A DNA stretch of 64,000 nt from Pedobacter sp. D749. GTDB lineage: Bacteria; Bacteroidota; Bacteroidia; Sphingobacteriales; Sphingobacteriaceae. The notes below the pieces were generated by a model. The model ran no database searches. It saw nothing but the letters and a program-made list of their open reading frames with translations, and had not been told where the DNA came from. Made by a program: the position numbers and the translations under genes. The stretch lies in contig NZ_CP079218.1 of the NCBI RefSeq assembly GCF_019317285.1, positions 4,216,001-4,280,000 of the forward strand, read 5' to 3'. The first letter of the stretch is position 1. Every line of letters begins with the position of its first letter. Shown here one piece after another: positions 44,154-53,554 of the stretch.

Positions 44154-44281
44154 AAATGAATGGTTTAGTTTAGGTTGCCCTAAGCTAAACAATTTTAGGG
44201 AGAGATGGAATTTGGTTTTATCTGAACAGGTAACAACAGGAGTCTGCAAGTATCGGCACTAAGGTTTCCAAAATGGATTTT

Positions 44282-44329
44282 AGAGTTGTCAACTTTAATG
44301 GCAGGTTTGCTATTAAAGTTGACAACTCT
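44282..44329. other. Perfect 18-bp stem-loop between the M20 and pgi genes
   Basis: AGAGTTGTCAACTTTAAT and its exact reverse complement are separated by 12 nt. It lies between two divergent genes, so it is not a terminator for either of them. It may be a dispersed palindrome or a regulatory structure. Confidence 0.6.
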
Positions 44330-44426
44330 TCTTAGTTTAATCAACATTAAAAATTCTTATTGATTTAGAACAATAAAAAGACAATTTTAAATTTTTGCTT
44401 TATTACTTTTACAAAAAACAAAGATT

Positions 44427-46076
44427 ATGTTACCTAAAATAAATTTCACAGAAACTGAGGCATATAAGTATTTAGCCGATCATTTTATAGATATTAATCA
44501 AAAAAGCATTAAAGATCTTTTTGCTGAAGATGCAGATCGTTTCAATAAATTTTCTGTTTTTTTTGAGGATATTCTACTGGACTACAGCAAAAACCGTATC
44601 AGCGATGAAACATTAGCACTATTGATTCAATTGGCACGCGAGTGTAAACTGGATGAAGCGATAAAATCAATGTATAACGGTGATAAGATTAATGAAACCG
44701 AAGACCGTTCGGTACTTCACATCGCCTTACGTAATTTAAGCAATACACCAATTTTAGTTGATGGCAAAGATGTAATGCCTGAAGTAAATGCAGTATTGGC
44801 TAAAATGGAGAAATTTAGTAATAGCATCATCAGTGGTGAATGGAAAGGTTATACTGGCAAAGCCATTACTGATGTGGTAAATATTGGAATCGGTGGATCG
44901 GATTTGGGGCCTGTAATGGTCACCGAAGCTTTGAAACATTATAAAAACCACTTAAATATTCACTTTGTTTCGAATATTGATGGTACACACATCGCTGAAA
45001 CATTAGCGGGTCTGAATGCCGAAACAACGTTATTCCTGGTAGCATCGAAAACTTTTACCACGCAAGAAACCATGACGAATGCACACTCTGCCCGTACCTG
45101 GTTTTTAGATAAAGGTGGCAAAGAAAGTGATATTGCTAAACACTTCGCAGCATTATCTACCAATGCCAAAGATGTTTCTGCTTTTGGCATCGATACCGAA
45201 AACATGTTTGAGTTTTGGGATTGGGTTGGCGGTCGTTACTCTTTATGGAGTGCTATCGGCTTATCGATCTCATTAAGCATAGGCTTCGATAATTTTAAAC
45301 AATTATTGGCTGGTGCACATGCAACTGATAACCATTTTAAAACTGCCGAATTTGAAAGTAACCTACCGGTAATATTAGGTTTGTTAGGCGTTTGGTATAT
45401 CAATTTCTATAATGCAGAAACGCAGGTTATCTTACCTTACGACCAATATATGCATCGTTTTGCTGCTTATTTTCAACAGGGAGATATGGAGAGTAATGGC
45501 AAACATGTTGATAGAAACGGCAACGAGGTTGATTATGAAACCGGGCCGATTATCTGGGGCGAACCAGGTACAAATGGTCAGCATGCCTTTTATCAGTTAA
45601 TTCATCAGGGTACGCGGATTATTCCTGCAGATTTTATTGCTCCGGCGCAGAGTTTAAACCCACTAGGCGATCATCACCCTATCTTACTATCGAACTTTTT
45701 TGCGCAAACAGAAGCATTAATGAACGGTAAAACCGAAGAAGAAGTAACAGCCGAGTTGAAGAAAGAAGGTAAACCTGATTCAGAAATTGAAAAAATTGCA
45801 CCGTTTAAAGTATTCGAAGGCAATCGTCCAACAAACTCAATATTGTTGAAAAAAGTAACGCCATATACTTTAGGTAGCTTAGTAGCCATTTACGAACATA
45901 AAATATTTGTTCAGGGAATTATCTGGAACATCTTTAGTTTCGATCAGTGGGGAGTAGAACTTGGCAAACAATTGGCCAAAAAGATTCTTCCTGAACTGGC
46001 TGACAACGAAAAAGTTTCGAGCCATGATAGTTCTACCAACGGATTAATTAACCAATACAAAACCTGGAGAAATTAA
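44427..46076 (+). CDS. pgi: Glucose-6-phosphate isomerase
   Basis: 549 residues, the usual length for the long bacterial form. The signatures are VVNIGIGGSDLGPVMVTEAL, SKTFTTQETMTNAHSARTW, FEFWDWVGGRYSLWSAIGLS and PGTNGQHAFYQLIHQGTRII. It interconverts glucose 6-phosphate and fructose 6-phosphate in the cytoplasm. It is monocistronic, divergent from the M20 gene. TACTTTTA at about 44403-44410 is one base from a TAnnTTTG box. Confidence 0.97.
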   Translation: MLPKINFTETEAYKYLADHFIDINQKSIKDLFAEDADRFNKFSVFFEDILLDYSKNRISDETLALLIQLARECKLDEAIKSMYNGDKINETEDRSVLHIALRNLSNTPILVDGKDVMPEVNAVLAKMEKFSNSIISGEWKGYTGKAITDVVNIGIGGSDLGPVMVTEALKHYKNHLNIHFVSNIDGTHIAETLAGLNAETTLFLVASKTFTTQETMTNAHSARTWFLDKGGKESDIAKHFAALSTNAKDVSAFGIDTENMFEFWDWVGGRYSLWSAIGLSISLSIGFDNFKQLLAGAHATDNHFKTAEFESNLPVILGLLGVWYINFYNAETQVILPYDQYMHRFAAYFQQGDMESNGKHVDRNGNEVDYETGPIIWGEPGTNGQHAFYQLIHQGTRIIPADFIAPAQSLNPLGDHHPILLSNFFAQTEALMNGKTEEEVTAELKKEGKPDSEIEKIAPFKVFEGNRPTNSILLKKVTPYTLGSLVAIYEHKIFVQGIIWNIFSFDQWGVELGKQLAKKILPELADNEKVSSHDSSTNGLINQYKTWRN

Positions 46077-46190
46077 AGCTGCAGTACGGCAAAAGTAGGT
46101 GTACTGATGTTTTTAAATAAACAAATATCACTTCCGACAAAAAGAAAATTGATTATACAACACCAAATTGGGTTTACTTGTGAAAGATAA

Positions 46191-46358
46191 GCGTACCATT
46201 ACCAAATGGTGCGTCTGAAATTAGGCAAATTACAAGAAAGTTGGCAATATGCTATTTCCACTTACTTTAACTCAATCGGTGGTGAGTCCACAAGGTTTTC
46301 AGCTGTAATTAAAGACATTAAAATCAATCCACCCTTAAAGGCCGAAGATTTTAGCTAG
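46191..46358 (+). pseudogene. Fragment of an unidentified coding sequence downstream of pgi
   Basis: A 55-codon frame bounded by TAA at 46188-46190 and TAG at 46356-46358 reads like real protein (MVRLKLGKLQESWQYAISTY, then FNSIGGESTRFSAVIKDIKI, ending in NPPLKAEDFS). Another frame just upstream, from GTG 46180, continues with KDKRTITKWCV and a stop, suggesting a frameshifted remnant of the C-terminal end of a longer gene. I do not recognise the family. A short intact gene starting at Met 46206 cannot be excluded. The remaining gap up to 46646 holds a terminator and otherwise nothing I can name. Confidence 0.4.
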
Positions 46359-46379
46359 GTTTTAGATAAATTTATCACG

Positions 46380-46417
46380 AAAGCCGTTCCGATGTAAAAT
46401 CGGAACGGCTTTTTTTT
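46380..46417 (+). terminator. Strong intrinsic terminator
   Basis: AAAGCCGTTCCGAT and ATCGGAACGGCTTT form a perfect 14-bp stem with a 5-nt loop followed by eight Ts. It ends the pgi-strand transcript beyond the gene fragment. Confidence 0.88.
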
Positions 46418-46646
46418 GTTTTTTTTATTCCCGCAGGCAACCAATTCTTAGAAAGCTACGTAACGATTAAGATTTCAGCAGAAATTACATAAAACCATGC
46501 TTATTATAAATAACAATTATACTTTTCAAACAAACAGAACATAAATTTTAAAAAAACGGCCGTTCCTGTAAAATTTCATTGAGCGCAATCATACATGAAT
46601 ATATAGAAATGAATCTTCCACCAATTTTAATCTTAAATAAACACCT

Positions 46647-47009
46647 ATGAAAAAACAAAATTCAATCTTTTTATTAGCCGTAATTACGGCCTTACTATTT
46701 GCCTGCTCAAAAAGGCAGGCTGAGGAATTAAAACCAGCAGCTCCTACAGGTCCAACAGCGGTAACCACTGCCAATGTAACCTACAACAATTTTGCAGGCG
46801 CACTATTTCAAACTAAATGTAATAGCTGCCATGGCCCTAATGGGGGATTGAAAGGCGTATGGGCATTAAATGGTTTAGCCTCTATAAAAAATGATGCGCG
46901 AGTAGCTAATGCTGTTCTGGTTACCAAAACAATGCCACAAGGTGGATCTCTAACAGCCAATGAAAGAGAGTTATTACAAGCCTGGGTTGATAAAGGTATG
47001 CCAGAATAA
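46647..47009 (+). CDS. Small c-type cytochrome lipoprotein
   Basis: 120 residues. The lipobox LLFACSKRQ (Cys20) is followed by one heme site, FQTKCNSCHGPNGG, and a likely distal methionine in TKTMPQGGSLTANERELL, the usual class I cytochrome c layout. It is an envelope electron carrier of unknown partner, 58 bp before the YceI-like gene and probably in the same operon. Confidence 0.88.
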   Translation: MKKQNSIFLLAVITALLFACSKRQAEELKPAAPTGPTAVTTANVTYNNFAGALFQTKCNSCHGPNGGLKGVWALNGLASIKNDARVANAVLVTKTMPQGGSLTANERELLQAWVDKGMPE

Positions 47010-47067
47010 CAAATAAACATTAACGCTAAATCAAGATGTTTCCATTAAAAATTTAAACAAAACACCG

Positions 47068-47610
47068 ATGCAAAAACTATTTTTCACCTTAATAGCCTTG
47101 TTATTATGCACAGGCATAAAAGCGCAGATCTGGGTAAGTAAAAGCGTAACTTCTTCATTTTTTTCTTCCACACCTGTAGAAGATATCGATGCACAGAGTA
47201 AAACAGGTGCTTCGGCACTTAATACCAAAACCAACGATATCATTTTCAAAATCAACAATACTTCTTTTCAGTTTAAGAAAAAACTGATGCAGGAGCATTT
47301 TAACGAAAATTATATGGAGAGTGATAAGTTCCCAACTTCTGATTTTAAAGGAAAAATTGTAGAACAGATCGATTTTTCAAAACCGGGTACTTATCCCGTT
47401 ACGGTTAAGGGTAACCTGCAGATCCATGGCATAACCAAAGAATATACAACAAAAGGATCGTTAGTAATTACCGGCGATGAGGCAAAAGCTACATCTACAT
47501 TTAATGTAAAACTGGCCGATCATGGTATCAAAATCCCAACGATCGTTTTTAAACAGATTGCAGAAACCATACAGGTAAAAATGACCGCTATTTATCAACC
47601 CAAAAAATAA
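47068..47610 (+). CDS. YceI-family periplasmic lipocalin-like protein
   Basis: 180 residues with a signal peptide (FFTLIALLLCTGIKAQ). SSFFSSTPVEDIDAQSKTGA, MESDKFPTSDFKGKIVEQID, VKGNLQIHGITKEYTTKGSL and FNVKLADHGIKIPTIVFKQI follow the YceI barrel pattern. YceI proteins bind polyisoprenoids. It is flanked by a cytochrome and a DUF5777 barrel in one operon (5-bp gap to the latter). Confidence 0.9.
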   Translation: MQKLFFTLIALLLCTGIKAQIWVSKSVTSSFFSSTPVEDIDAQSKTGASALNTKTNDIIFKINNTSFQFKKKLMQEHFNENYMESDKFPTSDFKGKIVEQIDFSKPGTYPVTVKGNLQIHGITKEYTTKGSLVITGDEAKATSTFNVKLADHGIKIPTIVFKQIAETIQVKMTAIYQPKK

Positions 47611-47615
47611 AACTT

Positions 47616-48563
47616 ATGAAATTTCGTCTAAAATCTCTTTTATATCTATCTATTACCCTCTTGCCTACCTTAGCTTTTGCACAAGATTCGCTCGAAAAAG
47701 CATTGCAAATGCCTGCTGAAAAAAAGAATGTACAGGCTACTTTTAAGGCAACCAAACTGATCAACATCCAAACCAATGAAACCATTTATAAAAATGAACT
47801 GGATTTTAGGGTAGATCACCGTTTTGGCGATATTGCAGGCAGTGCAGGTGGTACCAAAAACTTTTTTGGGCTGGATCAATCAACAGATATCCGAATTGGC
47901 TTTGAATACGGAATCAGCGATAGGCTTTCCGTTGGTTTATCAAGGGCAAAAGGAGCCGGTGTGGTAACACAGCTTTACGAAGGGAATTTAAAATACCGTT
48001 TGCTGGAGCAAACCGCCGATGATAAAGTACCTGTTGCAGTAACCTTATTCGGCAGCACTACCGTTTCTGCAGCGAAAGCTTCAACCGACCCCACCGCTGC
48101 AAATGCATTTAGCGAATTCCAGGATCGCTTAACTTATGTGGTTCAAGCCGTAATTGCCCGTAAGTTTAATTCAAACTTTTCAATGCTGATAATGCCATCG
48201 TATGTACACCGCAATTTTACCGTTTTTGGTGATCAAAACGATATGCTTGCCTTGTCGGTTGGTGGCCGTATCAAAATTACCAAACGCATGGCTTTTGTAG
48301 CCGATTATACCATTCCATTCAGGGATAAAAATAAAGAGGCTTATCTCGAAAGTACATTGGGAACGAAATATTACAAAACACTTGGTGCCGGACTTGAGTT
48401 TGAAACCGGAGGGCATATTTTTCACCTCAATTTCACTAATGCTACCGCAATACAGGAATCGCAGTTTATTACCGATACGAATACTTCGTGGCTTAAAGGG
48501 CAATACCGCTGGGGCTTTAGTATAGCACGTAGGTTTTCTTTTGATAAGAAAAAAGCAAAATAG
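47616..48563 (+). CDS. DUF5777 family outer membrane beta-barrel protein
   Basis: 315 residues with a signal peptide (LLYLSITLLPTLAFAQ). RVDHRFGDIAGSAGGTKNFF, DQSTDIRIGFEYGISDRLSV and many alternating strands match the DUF5777 barrel family. The function is not known; the family is often found with YceI and cytochrome genes, suggesting one envelope redox or lipid-linked unit. Last gene of the operon, before a bidirectional terminator. Confidence 0.82.
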   Translation: MKFRLKSLLYLSITLLPTLAFAQDSLEKALQMPAEKKNVQATFKATKLINIQTNETIYKNELDFRVDHRFGDIAGSAGGTKNFFGLDQSTDIRIGFEYGISDRLSVGLSRAKGAGVVTQLYEGNLKYRLLEQTADDKVPVAVTLFGSTTVSAAKASTDPTAANAFSEFQDRLTYVVQAVIARKFNSNFSMLIMPSYVHRNFTVFGDQNDMLALSVGGRIKITKRMAFVADYTIPFRDKNKEAYLESTLGTKYYKTLGAGLEFETGGHIFHLNFTNATAIQESQFITDTNTSWLKGQYRWGFSIARRFSFDKKKAK

Positions 48564-48643
48564 ATCAGATTCAAGCAAAGTTTATCCGCTTACTGTTTTA
48601 GTAAACACATTGACCGCAACAGCTTAAGCTTTTGTTTTTGAGG

Positions 48644-48673
48644 ATAAAGCAGTGCCAATTGGTACTGCTTTAT
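48644..48673 (+). terminator. Bidirectional terminator between convergent genes
   Basis: ATAAAGCAGT pairs perfectly with ACTGCTTTAT around GCCAATTGGT, which is itself self-complementary. It sits between the DUF5777 gene (plus) and the ABC permease gene (minus). Confidence 0.7.
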
Positions 48674-48678
48674 TATGA

Positions 48679-49821
48679 TTAAACGGTCACGCTCTGGCCT
48701 TTTACATCAAAAGCATCGCGTAAACCTATGGCAAGTACATTAAAGGCATATACCGTAAACATAATGGCTAAACCGGGCAAAACGGCGAGGTAAGCTGCGT
48801 CCATAATGATATAACCATAATGTTCTTTAATCATGCTCCCCCAGCTTGGCATGGGTGGTTGCGCACCAAAGCCTAAAAAGCTCAAGCCGGTTTCTAACAA
48901 TATAGCAGATGCAAAATTGGATGAGGCAACCACTAAAATCGGACCGGCGATGTTTGGCAGTATGTGTTTGATAATGGTTCGGCTAGTGCTAAAACCTAAG
49001 GCTCTGGCAGCTTCAACAAACTCTACTTCTTTTAAAGCCATCACCTGCCCACGTACCAATCGGGCCACATCTACCCAGGTTGATAAACCGACTGCAATAA
49101 AGATCTGCCAAAAGCCTTTCCCCAAAGCGAAAGATATCGCAATAACGAGCAGCAATGATGGTAACGACCAAACCACATTCATAAACCAACTGATGGCTGC
49201 ATCTATCCTGCCACCAAAATAACCCGCAATGGCTCCTAAACTCACGCCAATAAAAAGAGAGATCAGAACAGCCATTAAACCTACAGATAACGAAACTCTT
49301 ATACCTAAAATCAACCGGCTTAATAAATCCCGGCCATAAATATCAGTCCCTAAAATATAGGTGCGTGTATAGATGTTATTTTCTTCGAAGAGCGCTTGTG
49401 GTGTTCCTATTTTTGAAGGTAAAACACAATTTGAACATAAATCTTTTAGTTCATACCTGGTTTCTTTGGCTTTTTCATCCTCACCAATATATTCCTGTAC
49501 AAAAACATCTTTATCTTTTATCTGGTAAGAAGTAATCGGGATACTTTTAAAGCTTGGTGTCTGCCCATTCAGCATCCGCTCAAAAAAGTTAAGCTTTTCT
49601 ATTTTAGGGTTCCGGCTGATAATTAAAAATGTAAATGTACTCCCCGGTTTCTTTTTATTTAATTGAAGAATCTGAATATTTGCATTTGGAGAATCGTCTG
49701 GCATAATCAGGTAGCCTAAAATGCCCATTATCATTAACAGTAAAATAAAAACCAATCCGCCGAAGGCAAATTTATTCCGTTTAAACTTTAACCATACTTT
49801 TTTTGATGGGCTATTATCCAT
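48679..49821 (-). CDS. ABC transporter permease, DppC/OppC type
   Basis: 380 residues. The OppC_N helix at about 17-37 is followed by an unusually long periplasmic insertion (about 45-150, with a CSNC pair), then the permease domain with GTDIYGRDLLSRLILGIRVS and the EAA loop VEFVEAARALGFSTSRTIIK, and LLETGLSFLGFGAQPPMPSW. It carries peptides or similar solutes across the inner membrane. Its partner permease, ATPase and binding protein are not in the window. The start overlaps the glycosyltransferase stop by one base (TAATG). Confidence 0.9.
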   Translation of the reverse strand: MDNSPSKKVWLKFKRNKFAFGGLVFILLLMIMGILGYLIMPDDSPNANIQILQLNKKKPGSTFTFLIISRNPKIEKLNFFERMLNGQTPSFKSIPITSYQIKDKDVFVQEYIGEDEKAKETRYELKDLCSNCVLPSKIGTPQALFEENNIYTRTYILGTDIYGRDLLSRLILGIRVSLSVGLMAVLISLFIGVSLGAIAGYFGGRIDAAISWFMNVVWSLPSLLLVIAISFALGKGFWQIFIAVGLSTWVDVARLVRGQVMALKEVEFVEAARALGFSTSRTIIKHILPNIAGPILVVASSNFASAILLETGLSFLGFGAQPPMPSWGSMIKEHYGYIIMDAAYLAVLPGLAIMFTVYAFNVLAIGLRDAFDVKGQSVTV

Positions 49822-50957
49822 TATCTAACCATTCTGCCTTTCCAATTGTATTTTCCGCTATTTCCGGCAATGCCGATGTACACCATGTAAATTACATGAA
49901 GCACATTTAAAACAGGTATTAAAATGAGTAAACTGCGCCTTTTAGCAAAGCCCGTTACATCCCATAAAAATAATGTTTCTAAAACCATTTTAACCAATAA
50001 TTGATAAAATGTGACGGTTAAAAACCCCGGAATAAAAAGTCCGGTGATAAAATTTGCAAGAATGGATAGATTGAAGATCCAAATCAACACTCCCAAAACG
50101 ATAATCGCCTTGTTTTTATAACGGGTACTCTTTGAAGCCCAACGTTTGCGCTGCTGTATAAACGAGCCTAAGGTTTCTTTTGCATGGGTGTACACAATGG
50201 CTTCTCTATTTTTAAGGAAACCAATCTGATCTGGATATTTGGCCGCAATTTTATGCAACAGCAGCTCATCATCGCCTGATGCCAGATCATCTATTCCCTG
50301 AAAGCCACCAACTTCATAAAAAGTTGTTTTTTCATAGGCCAAATTTGCACCATTACAAGTAGATGGCTGTTTGTTTCCTATGGTAGATGCGCCTAAGCCA
50401 ATAAGATAAAGAAATTCTAAGGACTGTAATCGCTCAAAGAAACTTTTCTCCTGAAAATAAGCTACAGGCGAAGAGATCATTTTATAGTTCTTTTGCTCGT
50501 ATAAGTTTACAATGGTAACCAGCCAATTATGTCCCATCCTGCAATCCGCATCAGTGGTAATGATCAGATCGCCGGAGCAGGTGCCGATAGCTGTTTGTAT
50601 GGCTTTCTTCTTATACGAGTTTAATGCCCTATCCTCATTTAACTTAATTAGTTTCACATTACTGTCGGCATAGCTCAACACAATTTCCGCTGTTCTGTCA
50701 GTAGAATGGTCATCAATAATAATAATCTCTGTTAGAGCTTTAGGATATTGCTGAGCAATCAGGTCATTAATCGTTTTGGCAATATTCTCTTCCTCATCCC
50801 TTGCCGCAACTATAATAGAAACTTTGGTTCGGGGATCAGATTTTTGTGGTATAAAATAGACCAGGTTATGCCATCCTCTGATAAAATTAAGCACTAAAAA
50901 ACCATAAATTAAGGTTAAAGCAGCAGATATAAGACTAATTAGATTTAAGATTTCCAA
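49821..50957 (-). CDS. Family 2 glycosyltransferase, membrane-bound
   Basis: 378 residues. A helix at about 4-26 anchors a GT-A domain: TKVSIIVAARDEEENIAKTI, EIIIIDDHSTDRTAEI, DLIITTDADCRMGHNW (DxD-like) and a QQRKRWASKS (QxxRW) motif, with three C-terminal helices. The processive-type QxxRW layout suggests polysaccharide or glycolipid synthesis. The start is TTG at 50957, inside the end of the flippase-like gene (23-bp overlap), so the two are likely translated together. Confidence 0.9.
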   Translation of the reverse strand: MEILNLISLISAALTLIYGFLVLNFIRGWHNLVYFIPQKSDPRTKVSIIVAARDEEENIAKTINDLIAQQYPKALTEIIIIDDHSTDRTAEIVLSYADSNVKLIKLNEDRALNSYKKKAIQTAIGTCSGDLIITTDADCRMGHNWLVTIVNLYEQKNYKMISSPVAYFQEKSFFERLQSLEFLYLIGLGASTIGNKQPSTCNGANLAYEKTTFYEVGGFQGIDDLASGDDELLLHKIAAKYPDQIGFLKNREAIVYTHAKETLGSFIQQRKRWASKSTRYKNKAIIVLGVLIWIFNLSILANFITGLFIPGFLTVTFYQLLVKMVLETLFLWDVTGFAKRRSLLILIPVLNVLHVIYMVYIGIAGNSGKYNWKGRMVR

Positions 50958-51933
50958 AAAAATTGAGTTTAAAAACGAAATAAGTGCCTAAGATAGCAGG
51001 AATTATAATATTTATGAGCCAGATACTTGCGGTACATGCAATAACAGCCACGTGTTGATCGGTTACATGTTTAAACAGCTCAACTGCAGTGACACTTCTA
51101 ATACCAACATCGAAAAGATCCAGTGAAGGCAGTGCCGATTGTACCAAAAATAGCAAACAGGTCATCATCACAATATCTGTATAGTGCAATCCAGGCACAA
51201 GCCAGATAAATAGAATAAAATATTGCGAACTGAATATCAGGTAACGGGCAAAACAATAAGTAATAATCTTTAATAGTTCCCTTTTTTTGTACCTGGCCAA
51301 AATGCTATAAAATTTCTTATATTTTCTGGTGAATTTGAAAGATAATAAAATCCCGTTTAACCAACGGATGTTAAAGTAAAAAACCAGAAAAAACAGGCAA
51401 AAAATTATCACGAAAAAAACCAAAGCAATAAATATTACCCTATCAATTGGGATAAAGCGGTATACGAAAAAGCAGGCTGCAATGGCTCCGAAAACATTGG
51501 TTAGCACCAATTGACCAATGCTGCCCACACTCATGGCCACTATCCCGACAATTCTTCTTCGGGGAGAGAGGAAAAATACACGACCTCCATATTCTCCTAG
51601 TCTGTTGGGTGTAAAAATAGCAAGTGTTAAACCACAGAAAACAGATTCGATGGCCCTGTAAAAACTGATGGGTTCGATATGGCTCATTAAGTATTTCCAT
51701 TTACCGGCCTCTAAAAACCAATTTACAAACATCAGAAATACCACTATCCCGATTACGGTGATTATTTCTATCTGAGGGATATCTTTTAATAGTGTACTGA
51801 AATCGTGAAGATTTTTATTTGCAACGAGCTTATGGTAAATAAACCAAAAGGCAAACATTACAATTGCAACTTTGATAAAAAGCGATAATATTTTTTTGTT
51901 CTTGCCTGTCAAGATTATCTTTTTAGTTTGCAA
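50935..51933 (-). CDS. Flippase-like membrane protein (LPG synthase TM domain family)
   Basis: 332 residues with about eight membrane helices. The motifs GLTLAIFTPNRLGEYGGRVF and QSALPSLDLFDVGIRSVTAV are conserved in the lysylphosphatidylglycerol synthase transmembrane/flippase-like (AglD-type) family. There is no in-frame ATG before the first helix; the likely start is TTG at 51933, only a few bases from the divergent ruvC. It may work with the co-transcribed glycosyltransferase on a lipid-linked glycan. Confidence 0.85.
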   Translation of the reverse strand: MQTKKIILTGKNKKILSLFIKVAIVMFAFWFIYHKLVANKNLHDFSTLLKDIPQIEIITVIGIVVFLMFVNWFLEAGKWKYLMSHIEPISFYRAIESVFCGLTLAIFTPNRLGEYGGRVFFLSPRRRIVGIVAMSVGSIGQLVLTNVFGAIAACFFVYRFIPIDRVIFIALVFFVIIFCLFFLVFYFNIRWLNGILLSFKFTRKYKKFYSILARYKKRELLKIITYCFARYLIFSSQYFILFIWLVPGLHYTDIVMMTCLLFLVQSALPSLDLFDVGIRSVTAVELFKHVTDQHVAVIACTASIWLINIIIPAILGTYFVFKLNFFGNLKSN

Positions 51934-51953
51934 ATATGCTTAATATTGCTGTA

Positions 51954-52541
51954 ATGTTGAACGAAAAAAAGGAACGGGTGATTATGGGCATTGATCCAGG
52001 AACGGCGGTGATGGGTTATGGCGTAATTTTAGAAAAGGGAAATAAAACGGAATTGATCAGTTTGGGAGTGGTTAAAATGACCCACTTAGACGATCCATTC
52101 CTCAAACTTCAACGGATATTCGAAAAAACAGTGGTTTTAATCGATCAATATAAACCTGATGTTCTGGCTATCGAGGCACCATTTTATGGTAAAAATATTC
52201 AGGTGTTATTAAAACTCGGCCGTGCGCAGGGCATTGCTATTGCAGCCGCGTTGTCCAGAAATATTTCAGTTACCGAATATTCTCCACGTAAGATCAAACA
52301 ATCCATTACCGGTAGTGGTAATGCCACGAAAGAACAGGTAGCAGCCATGCTGCAACGCTTATTAAATTTTAAGGAAACACCCGAATTTTTAGATGCTACC
52401 GATGGTTTGGCTGTTGCTGTTTGCCATTCTTTTCAGAAAATTACCACAGGTGGTAAATCAAAAACCTATTCGGGCTGGGAATCTTTTGTAAGTGATAATA
52501 AAACTAAGGTTAAAGGTTTAGTGGTTAAGGCAAAGAAGTAA
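51954..52541 (+). CDS. ruvC: Holliday junction resolvase RuvC
   Basis: 195 residues from the ATG at 51954 (MLNEKKERVIMGIDPGTAVM); an ATG at 51936 is in frame but would lie almost against the divergent gene. The acidic catalytic residues are in GIDPGTAVMGYGV, LAIEAPFYGKN and ATDGLAVAVCH. It resolves recombination intermediates as a dimer. A basic C-terminal tail follows (GWESFVSDNKTKVKGLVVKA). Confidence 0.96.
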   Translation: MLNEKKERVIMGIDPGTAVMGYGVILEKGNKTELISLGVVKMTHLDDPFLKLQRIFEKTVVLIDQYKPDVLAIEAPFYGKNIQVLLKLGRAQGIAIAAALSRNISVTEYSPRKIKQSITGSGNATKEQVAAMLQRLLNFKETPEFLDATDGLAVAVCHSFQKITTGGKSKTYSGWESFVSDNKTKVKGLVVKAKK

Positions 52542-52612
52542 TCTTAAATGAATTCGTGGTTCGTGAGTCTCCGATCATAAGAGTGAAGCAATCTTTCTTG
52601 GTAGAGAATAAA

Positions 52613-52636
52613 ATGGTCCGTACCGACACGGACCAT
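52613..52636 (-). terminator. Terminator after the DUF4349 gene
   Basis: ATGGTCCGT and ACGGACCAT form a perfect 9-bp stem with a 6-nt loop; on the minus strand TTTTATT follows. It lies between convergent ruvC and the DUF4349 gene. Confidence 0.65.
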
Positions 52637-52654
52637 GGCGCGGTAATGAAATAG

Positions 52655-53554
52655 CTATTTATTGTTGGGGGCCTGACCAATCCTATTTTTAGTCGCTTCT
52701 TCCATTATTAATTTATTCCTGCGAATAAAATATTTTATAGTGAAGAAGACTGCAAAACCAACCAATATTAACATCCATAAATTAGAAATTGCGATAATGA
52801 TTTCTTTAAAAATCGTCCATCCGTTTACAATACCCAACCAAAGCCTGTTTACAAATGCCGGGCGGTAGTCGTACAGATTGTCATTGGCCACAATCATGGT
52901 TTTTACTGTATTGTCCTGGTAAAAATTAAGGGTAATGGTACTAAATTTCACACGGCTATCGATCTGCATGTTCTCAATTTTCTTATCTACATAATCATCT
53001 TTTATATAAAGAGACGATTCGACGTTGGCACTTTTTTTCGAGGCTACTTTATTAATTTTTTCAATCGCATCTACTCTGTTCTGCGCCTTTAATTTATTGG
53101 CTAAATAAACAATACTTTGATCATCCATCTTCATCGATTGGTGATCGACAAAAACAGCCATTCTTGCAATGGTATTGGTAAATTCATCCAGCTTCTCTGA
53201 CGGAACTTTTGCCACCAGATAACCCTGGGTGCGATAGGAAGTAATTTCTTTTAGTGAATCGGTAGATTGTTTAACCTTATCGGTTTCCTGGATGGTACTT
53301 TCGATCGAGAACTCTGCAACAGTTCCCCCTTCTGATCTAATGGTTTTGCTAAGCTGTTCTTTCGTGTTTTGAACATCTTTCACCCTAAACCGCATATCAG
53401 CGGTTTTGATGATTTTCTCAGCGGCAGTACTATCTGCAGATTCTTTGCTCAACGGCTCCAGCACCGCGGTATCAGCGCTTGCATACTTTTCATTCGATTT
53501 CTGGCAGCCAAAAATTGTTAAAACTATGGCTATAGCAATAATATTCCTTTTCAT
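52655..53554 (-). CDS. DUF4349 domain lipoprotein
   Basis: 299 residues from the ATG at 53554 (MKRNIIAIAIVLTIFGCQKS, lipobox with the cysteine at residue 17). The DUF4349 region covers about 45-260: AEKIIKTADMRFRVKDVQNT, GGTVAEFSIES, YLVAKVPSEKLDEFTNTIAR and a helical stretch that may form a coiled coil, then STITLNFYQDN. One C-terminal membrane helix (IAISNLWMLILVGFAVFFTI) ends it. The function is unknown. Topology: lipid-anchored at one end and membrane-spanning at the other. Confidence 0.88.
   Translation of the reverse strand: MKRNIIAIAIVLTIFGCQKSNEKYASADTAVLEPLSKESADSTAAEKIIKTADMRFRVKDVQNTKEQLSKTIRSEGGTVAEFSIESTIQETDKVKQSTDSLKEITSYRTQGYLVAKVPSEKLDEFTNTIARMAVFVDHQSMKMDDQSIVYLANKLKAQNRVDAIEKINKVASKKSANVESSLYIKDDYVDKKIENMQIDSRVKFSTITLNFYQDNTVKTMIVANDNLYDYRPAFVNRLWLGIVNGWTIFKEIIIAISNLWMLILVGFAVFFTIKYFIRRNKLIMEEATKNRIGQAPNNK

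Noticed and set aside
44156..44249. Longer start for the M20 amidohydrolase
   Set aside because: It would place a non-hydrophobic stretch before a normal signal peptide that begins at 44153.
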